A stretch of DNA of 63,084 nt, taken from assembly GCA_022361035.1 (NCBI GenBank), contig JAKSBP010000411.1, positions 1-63,084 on the forward strand, in the 5' to 3' direction. Numbering within the stretch: position 1 is the stretch's first letter; each line of letters starts with the position of its first letter. The notes beneath the pieces are model-generated. The model searched no databases. It saw only the letters and a list, made by a program, of their open reading frames with translations, and had not been told where the DNA came from. Positions 58,904 to 63,084 of this stretch are shown here, one piece after another. The DNA is from Clostridia bacterium (GTDB lineage Bacteria; Bacillota; Clostridia; Peptostreptococcales; Caminicellaceae). Position numbers and translations under genes: made by a program.

Positions 58904-59905
58904 TCAACTAAACCGCCCCTTATATTTCTCTAAAAAGTCAACCCAATAGGGTATTTTTTCTATCTTATCCTTTAGTTCTATATAGTATTGGTGCTTAAAA
59001 TATTTATAATCCTCATAATAATATCTAGTGGTTATCTTCCATATATCTTTAGGAAATTGCAGGAAAGAGCCTATTAGCCTATATTCTCTTTCCTCAATAT
59101 TTCTCACCTTATCATATTCTTCAAGGATTTCTAAGGCTACTTCAAAGTTCCAGTTCAATCTATCCATAGCATCCATAATAAAGCCCGCTATATCAAAGCA
59201 TGTCAGGTCAAATTTACAGGAGTCGAAGTTTATAACGTTAACTTCTCCATCTCCACCTATTATGATATTATTGTGATTATAATTACTATGACAGAGATAT
59301 TTCTCCATTGCTTTTTCTTTACAGGCCTCAAAGTACCCATTTCTTTGCAGCATTTTTACTGATTCAATCCCCTTGTCATAAAGCATATCCACCTCATTTA
59401 AAAACAAAATGTCAATTCCATCCTTAATGGATTTCATTTTTACAAGACTTTTCATATATATGAAGTCTTCACACCTTTCTAAATAATCTTCTTGAAGCTT
59501 TTCCATATTTGACCTAATTTCATTTTTCAACGTAAGGTCATAGCCCTTTGAAGCGTTATGAAGCCTTGCTAATGTTTTAGAGGCATTTTTTATTTCCTCA
59601 CAATTGCTGATATCATATCTTCTTCCCTTTATCCATCTTGTCATAACGTAATATTCTTTATCATACTCTTTATAGGGATTTCCCTCCCAGGTTATATATT
59701 TATCTATATTTGTAAATCCTCTATTAATTAAGAATTTTTTTGCGTTATGTATGAATAGTATTTCCGATATGGTGCAATTAATCTTTTTAAGGTTGAAGAC
59801 CCCCTTATTGGTATGCACAATATAATAATCTCTACGGGGAATATTTTTTATTAATCTGTATCCCAATCCACTAATTATTTTATCAATTATGCTTTTCAAA
59901 TTCAC
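58904..59905 (-). CDS. CotS-family spore coat-associated kinase-like protein, catalytic Asp replaced
   Basis: 333 residues, aminoglycoside-phosphotransferase fold as in CotS/YutH. The HxDxxxxN catalytic loop reads HSNYNHNN (206-213), with Asn208 in place of the catalytic Asp. The second metal motif reads INFDSC (usually I-D-F-D), keeping Asp228. It ends DIAGFIMDAM. CotS-like proteins are in the spore coat; many have unknown substrates. This copy is probably catalytically impaired or a pseudokinase. Good GGGGAGG site. Confidence 0.8.
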   Translation of the reverse strand: MNLKSIIDKIISGLGYRLIKNIPRRDYYIVHTNKGVFNLKKINCTISEILFIHNAKKFLINRGFTNIDKYITWEGNPYKEYDKEYYVMTRWIKGRRYDISNCEEIKNASKTLARLHNASKGYDLTLKNEIRSNMEKLQEDYLERCEDFIYMKSLVKMKSIKDGIDILFLNEVDMLYDKGIESVKMLQRNGYFEACKEKAMEKYLCHSNYNHNNIIIGGDGEVNVINFDSCKFDLTCFDIAGFIMDAMDRLNWNFEVALEILEEYDKVRNIEEREYRLIGSFLQFPKDIWKITTRYYYEDYKYFKHQYYIELKDKIEKIPYWVDFLEKYKGRFS

Positions 59906-60048
59906 ACCTCCCCATTTTACTAATATATGTTTTAATCTAAATTGATTTTACTAAAACTGGAATTATTCCTAGAAAATAATATATAATATTTAAAGACATG
60001 TTTTTTACAAAAACTTATGGGTAATAATAATACCAGGAGGTGGAATCA

Positions 60049-60276
60049 ATGAAAAAAGTTGTAGTTTTTACTAGTAACACATGCCCCCATTGTAATACTG
60101 CTAAAGAGTATCTTTCGGAAAAAAATATAGAGTTTGAAGAAAGAAACGTACAGACTGATCCCCAAGCTAGAAAAGAACTCATGAAAAGAAAGATTATGGG
60201 TGTACCGGCTATCTTTGTGGATGAAGAGGTAGTAGTTGGGTTTGACAAAAATAAGCTCGATGAGTTACTTCTGTAA
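60049..60276 (+). CDS. Glutaredoxin-like protein
   Basis: The start is placed at ATG 60049 (MKKVVVFTS), 8 nt after AGGAGG; an in-frame GTG at 60040 overlaps the site. 75 residues. Thioredoxin fold with active site CPHC (about residues 11-14) and cis-Pro GVPAIF. Clostridial YruB/NrdH-type small glutaredoxin. Partner unknown. Followed by a terminator. Confidence 0.9.
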   Translation: MKKVVVFTSNTCPHCNTAKEYLSEKNIEFEERNVQTDPQARKELMKRKIMGVPAIFVDEEVVVGFDKNKLDELLL

Positions 60277-60317
60277 AAGGATTAAAATGGGTGTAACAAC
60301 ATATTGAAAATGTTAAT

Positions 60318-60355
60318 AAACTTCCAATTTCAGCTTAGCTTGAATTTGGAAGTTT
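60318..60355 (+). terminator. Terminator of the glutaredoxin gene
   Basis: AAACTTCCAA (60318-60327) pairs with TTGGAAGTTT (60346-60355), followed by a T-rich run. Confidence 0.7.
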
Positions 60356-60414
60356 GTTAAATTCTATTATTAATTTTTATTCGCGTATATCTATATAGAT
60401 GTGTGATTAAGAAT

Positions 60415-60568
60415 GTTAACTTACTTCAGCAGCCACAGAGAATCCTTTAGGCTCATGCTATCAATCTGTTTATAGATAGGTAATAAGAAGGTAAAACAGA
60501 TTCATAAAAATCGCTCTAAAGGAAACCTCAGTGCCTGCTTTCGTTTGTTAAGTTTGTAGCTCACTCAT
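60415..60568 (-). ncRNA. Structured RNA, copy A
   Basis: Rod-like fold on the minus strand: outer AACTTA/TAAGTT, then GCAG/CTGC and CAC/GTG, then CCTTTAG/CTAAAGG, an internal loop (AGCGATTTTTATG opposite GATAGCATGAGC) and a 9-bp apical helix AATCTGTTT/AAACAGATT. Homologous over its whole length to copy B (62877-63029), with conserved loop sequence and co-varying helix pairs. No matching ORF. Not a known riboswitch to me; a 6S-like or sporulation RNA is possible. Confidence 0.75.
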
Positions 60569-60644
60569 CTATATATAGTCATGCTGCATTAGAATTTAAA
60601 ATATCATTACTATGCATATTTTTTGTTGTGAAACAACCATATTT

Positions 60645-60678
60645 AGCCCCTTCTTTACAGATAAAGTAAATAGGGGCT
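60645..60678. terminator. Hairpin after the 60803-61624 gene
   Basis: AGCCCC (60645-60650) with GGGGCT (60673-60678), extended by TTTAC/GTAAA. Likely stops transcription of the gene that ends at 60803. Confidence 0.6.
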
Positions 60679-60802
60679 TTATAGAAAACTCTATATGTCA
60701 ACTAGTATTCTAAGCTGAAATTTTAGCTTTAAAACTGAAGAAAGGCCTAAAAGTTTTTGAAACTTTCAACATATAACCGAGGAAATATTTCAGTAACCTC
60801 TG

Positions 60803-61624
60803 TTATCGGTCATCTTCATCATCATACCTATCAATAACCAGCTCAAAAAGGGCTCCTCCATCGCCATCATCTACTTCACTATTACTAGTACCAATGTCAA
60901 TATCGCCGCTAGGATTGTCATCTAAGGCTGACATTATTTGAACCATTTTAAGCATACCATCAATTTTCTCGGCATTGGGAAAACTCCCGCCCCCTAATAT
61001 AGGCCCTATAAGCTTCACGATATCCTTAATATCTAATGAGCCTCCATTTTTCCTTTTTTCACTCAATGAATTACTTGTCTCTTGGAATTTATCTATGATA
61101 TTTAAAGTATTCTTAAAGCTTTCCATATGCTTCTTAGTGGGTTCATCCATAAACTGTTCAAGAGCTCCTATCACATGCAAAGCCTTTTGCCTTTGATTTT
61201 TAAACTTTAAGGGTTCACGGGAACCATCGGATGAATTTCTTGTCATATCACTACTAAGCTCCTTTACAGTAATAATTTTAAGCATCACAGAAAGAGGTGA
61301 AAAAAGTTTATCTATTACAATTGATTTATCAGGATTCATATATGGCTTTACTGAACTTAGTGTACTTATCATTGTTTGTATATCTTCACTTGAAATATCG
61401 ATGTTGCCTAGTAGCTCTACTAAGTTATTTGTTAACTTTTTAACATTGCCTAATATATTATCTACTATGGGATTTTTGTCAAGGTTTTTGTCAAGCATTA
61501 GTATTAATACTATAGGCAGTAACCAATTGTCATTGATATCAAAGGACTTACTTACAGATTGTTCGTTATCACTGTCCCCTTGATTTTCACTCTCATCCCG
61601 TTGAAAATTTAGTAACTCTTCCAT
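60803..61624 (-). CDS. Hypothetical protein, probably spore-associated
   Basis: The start is placed at ATG 61624 with a GGAGGA site; a longer in-frame start gives a Cys-rich prefix without an RBS. 273 residues. A hydrophobic segment (LLPIVLILML) near residue 33, a predicted-helical middle, GGSLDIKDIVKLIGPILGGG about 195-215, then an acidic C-terminal tail (EVDDGDGG ... DDEDDR). No domain I recognise. Divergent from a small basic-acidic helical gene, near other sporulation-like genes. Confidence 0.7.
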   Translation of the reverse strand: MEELLNFQRDESENQGDSDNEQSVSKSFDINDNWLLPIVLILMLDKNLDKNPIVDNILGNVKKLTNNLVELLGNIDISSEDIQTMISTLSSVKPYMNPDKSIVIDKLFSPLSVMLKIITVKELSSDMTRNSSDGSREPLKFKNQRQKALHVIGALEQFMDEPTKKHMESFKNTLNIIDKFQETSNSLSEKRKNGGSLDIKDIVKLIGPILGGGSFPNAEKIDGMLKMVQIMSALDDNPSGDIDIGTSNSEVDDGDGGALFELVIDRYDDEDDR

Positions 61625-61782
61625 ATAATCCTCCTCCAAACAACAGATAATCGAGGAATTTGCACAATTACCTTGCAAGAAAGTCTACTACTATATGCAG
61701 CTTATAAAGTTTCCTAGCTCTACTATACGTATTATGAAATTCTTCCAAGTCATAACTATACAATTTCTTCAATTATAATTTT

Positions 61783-61821
61783 ATAATATGCGTGAACCTT
61801 TATTTTTGTTACGCATATTAT
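61783..61821. repeat. 11-bp perfect inverted repeat between divergent genes
   Basis: ATAATATGCGT (61783-61793) and ACGCATATTAT (61811-61821), 17 bp apart, midway between two divergent genes. Possible shared operator, or paired GCATA-type -35 boxes. Confidence 0.6.
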
Positions 61822-61893
61822 GGTTAGTATATAGATAGCAAAAACTAGATATTTATATCTATAAATAAATACTATTCAATTGGAGGTTTTTAT

Positions 61894-62136
61894 ATGAGAA
61901 AAGACAAGAATGATCGAAGAAGAAAACAGCTTGACAATTTTGTTAACGATTATAAAGAAGTTTATAAAGGTAAGACCCAGGATGATCTTATAGATGAAGT
62001 TAAAAAAATTAGGTCTAATATGAGTGATGAAGAGTTTAGAAGACAAATAAAAGCTATGGACAAAATAAGGAGTTTCCTCAATGAAAAACAGCAAAAAAAA
62101 CTTGATAAGCTTATAAAAATGCTCGAAAAGAATTAA
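61894..62136 (+). CDS. Small charged helical protein (80 aa)
   Basis: 80 residues, ATG with TTGGAGG. All-helical, K/D/E-rich (RKDKNDRRRKQLDNFVNDYK, NEKQQKKLDKLIKMLEKN). A 97-codon ORF on the opposite strand over the same region is a shadow. Hypothetical; next to the tiny-peptide cluster. Confidence 0.75.
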   Translation: MRKDKNDRRRKQLDNFVNDYKEVYKGKTQDDLIDEVKKIRSNMSDEEFRRQIKAMDKIRSFLNEKQQKKLDKLIKMLEKN

Positions 62137-62167
62137 TATTTTTTTAAAGTAACTCTTAAAAAGATTC

Positions 62168-62195
62168 ACACATTTTTATGAACTAGAATAAAATA
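62168..62195 (+). promoter_or_regulatory. Sigma-K-like promoter of the first tiny-peptide gene
   Basis: AC (62168-62169), 17 bp, AATAAAATA (62187-62195); shared AATAnnnTA -10 with the later copies. Its start region overlaps a 12-bp perfect inverted repeat (AATATATTAAGC 62192-62203 with 62215-62226), which could be an operator. Confidence 0.45.
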
Positions 62196-62242
62196 TATTA
62201 AGCTAACAGAATCTGCTTAATATATTAGCAGGAGGTGTTAAT

Positions 62243-62332
62243 ATGGGTGATAACCATTTTGGATTAAATAATTTAATACTCTTCCTATTACTTATCATAT
62301 TATTAGAGGACTGTATCTGTGGTGATTATTAA
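62243..62332 (+). CDS. Tiny hydrophobic peptide gene 1 (29 aa)
   Basis: ATG behind CAGGAGGTG. MGDNHFGLNN then a hydrophobic run LILFLLLIILL and EDCICGDY. One of three in tandem with the pattern N-N-L-x-L-F-L-L-L-x-I-L-x-x-D-C-x-C. A short membrane-active or coat-associated sporulation peptide is likely, as in the YjcZ type, but identity is unproved. Confidence 0.75.
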   Translation: MGDNHFGLNNLILFLLLIILLEDCICGDY

Positions 62333-62357
62333 GGCAAGTGATAGCTCTAGAGTTAAT

Positions 62358-62379
62358 ATCTGATTAATTTTTATCAGAT
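62358..62379 (+). terminator. Small hairpin after tiny-peptide gene 1
   Basis: ATCTGAT and ATCAGAT around a 7-8 nt A/T loop near 62358-62379, between tiny genes 1 and 2; weak terminator or processing site. Confidence 0.4.
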
Positions 62380-62436
62380 TGAAATAATTTAATGTTAATC
62401 TAAAAAAGATGAATATGTTATGAGGAGGTTAAACGT

Positions 62437-62553
62437 ATGTCTGATTATGGTGGCCGTGGTATTTTTGGTGGCAATAATTTGCTTCTTTTCCTACTGCTAT
62501 TAATCCTTGTAGGAGATTGCCTATGCACTAAAGATTATTGTCTAAAATGCTAA
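62437..62553 (+). CDS. Tiny hydrophobic peptide gene 2 (38 aa)
   Basis: ATG 62437 behind GAGGAGG. MSDYGGRGIFGGNN, hydrophobic LLLFLLLLILVGD, then CLCTKDYCLKC with extra cysteines at the C-terminus. Same family as the peptides on either side. Confidence 0.8.
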   Translation: MSDYGGRGIFGGNNLLLFLLLLILVGDCLCTKDYCLKC

Positions 62554-62565
62554 ATTTCAACTTGT

Positions 62566-62590
62566 AAACTGAGGTTTAACCTCAGTTTAT
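62566..62590 (+). terminator. Terminator after tiny-peptide gene 2
   Basis: AAACTGAGGTT / AACCTCAGTTT stem followed by TATTTATTTTTT. Confidence 0.8.
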
Positions 62591-62605
62591 TTATTTTTTA
62601 TGCTC

Positions 62606-62633
62606 ACATTTGTTATCCTCCTAGAATAATATA
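62606..62633 (+). promoter_or_regulatory. Sigma-K-like promoter of tiny-peptide gene 3
   Basis: AC (62606-62607), 17 bp, AATAATATA (62625-62633). Very similar in full to the copy at 62845-62872. Confidence 0.5.
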
Positions 62634-62678
62634 TTAGTGAGCTAAGAAGAGCTTAGTACTTCAAAAGGAGGGTAAAAT

Positions 62679-62792
62679 ATGTCTGGTCTATTTGGTGGTT
62701 ATGGTGGTTTTTTTGGTAGTAATAACCTGATTCTTTTCTTACTTCTAATCATCCTTGTAGGAGATTGTCTTTGTGGCCCATCGTATTATTAG
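62679..62792 (+). CDS. Tiny hydrophobic peptide gene 3 (37 aa)
   Basis: ATG behind AAAGGAGGG. MSGLFGGYGGFFGSNN, hydrophobic LILFLLLIILVGD, CLCGPSYY. Gly-rich N-terminus, conserved NNL-I-LFLLL and DCLC. Third member of the family. Confidence 0.8.
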   Translation: MSGLFGGYGGFFGSNNLILFLLLIILVGDCLCGPSYY

Positions 62793-62808
62793 AAATTTAA
62801 ATTTTTAC

Positions 62809-62834
62809 GCTGAGGATTTTTCCTCAGCTTTTTT
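62809..62834 (+). terminator. Terminator after tiny-peptide gene 3
   Basis: GCTGAGGA / TCCTCAGC hairpin followed by TTTTTT. Confidence 0.85.
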
Positions 62835-62844
62835 ATATTTAATC

Positions 62845-62872
62845 ACATTTTTTATCCCTTGAGAATATTATA
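62845..62872 (+). promoter_or_regulatory. Sigma-K-like promoter of structured RNA copy B
   Basis: AC (62845-62846), 17 bp, AATATTATA (62864-62872), directly upstream of RNA copy B and downstream of a terminator, so the RNA is independently transcribed. Confidence 0.5.
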
Positions 62873-62876
62873 GAAG

Positions 62877-63029
62877 AGTGACTTACAAACTTAATAAACA
62901 AAAGCAGCCTCTGAGGCTTTCTTCCCAGCGATTTTTATATACCTGTTTAACCTCTATTTATTATATTCAAAACGGGTTTATATCATGAGCAAAAAGGATT
63001 CTCAGTGGCTACTTGAGTAAGTTTATCTT
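62877..63029 (+). ncRNA. Structured RNA, copy B
   Basis: Homologue of copy A. Conserved blocks ACAAACTTAA, AAAGCAG, CTGAGG, AGCGATTTTTAT, CATGAGC, AAAGGATTCTC and GAGTAAGTT occur in the same order. Apical helix ACCTGTTT/AAACGGGT differs from copy A but keeps pairing; CTGAG/CTCAG is added. Own promoter immediately upstream. The 3' end is close to the window edge. Confidence 0.75.
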
Positions 63030-63084
63030 TACAAGCGTATATCTATAGTAGCAGCTAAGCCCCTTTAATTTATTAAAGAAAAAC

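Noticed and set aside
61876..62169. 97-codon minus-strand ORF opposite the small helical gene
   Set aside because: It is the shadow of the plus-strand 80-codon gene, which has a strong RBS; the minus ORF has none.

Overview
The window is AT-rich DNA from a spore-forming, amino-acid-fermenting anaerobe of the Clostridia/Tissierellia type. The evidence is a lysine-fermentation cluster (kdd-kamABCDE), many sporulation and germination genes (spoIIR, sleB-ypeB, a gerA-type operon, sipL, yabG, a SpoIID-amidase fusion, a CotS-like gene), SLH-anchored surface proteins and Firmicutes-style Shine-Dalgarno sites. Species cannot be named from this sequence. Almost all long genes from 1 to 52.8 kb read on the minus strand.

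Region by region: 1-4.6 kb holds a truncated secreted protein, its tandem paralogue and a very acidic SLH-domain (S-layer-like) protein. 5.3-8.6 kb holds pyrG, with an attenuator-like leader, and a C-terminal processing protease. 9.1-22.8 kb is a four-gene surface operon: an SLH protein, a secreted beta-rich protein and two giant exported proteins (2084 and 1346 residues) built from IPT/TIG and Big_5-like modules. 23.6-24.6 kb is a secreted coiled-coil protein. 24.7-33.9 kb is the lysine 2,3-/5,6-aminomutase cluster with an excellent sigma-54 promoter and an adjacent sigma-54-dependent activator. 34-36.7 kb is a degenerate arginyl-tRNA synthetase paralogue, ywiB and ddl. 37.2-52.8 kb is mostly sporulation/germination genes with gntR, ispE, arcA and veg among them.

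The most interesting finding lies at 53.07-57.79 kb. The sporulation protease gene yabG is split. Codons 1-236 lie at 57,079-57,786 and the last 56 codons at 53,069-53,239, separated by a 3,839-bp insertion. The insertion is bounded by an identical 8-bp core (ATTAGTGT) and 16-bp inverted arms that match at 14 of 16 positions. It encodes a large serine recombinase, a 37-residue ORF whose ribosome binding site overlaps the stop codon of the truncated yabG, a YkgJ-like cysteine-cluster protein and speD. Excision at the core restores a 292-codon in-frame yabG. This is the architecture of a skin-type element: a developmentally excised insertion whose removal rebuilds a sporulation gene. The recombinase gene carries a 23-nt A tract, and a sigma-K-like promoter precedes yabG.

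The right end (58-63 kb) adds a glycosyltransferase, a CotS-family protein lacking its catalytic Asp, a glutaredoxin, a cluster of three tiny hydrophobic peptide genes (29-38 residues) too short for usual gene calling, and two homologous copies of an unidentified structured RNA on opposite strands. Several of these have sigma-K-like boxes (AC-N17-[C/A]ATAnnnTA), so this end looks like a late mother-cell sporulation region.
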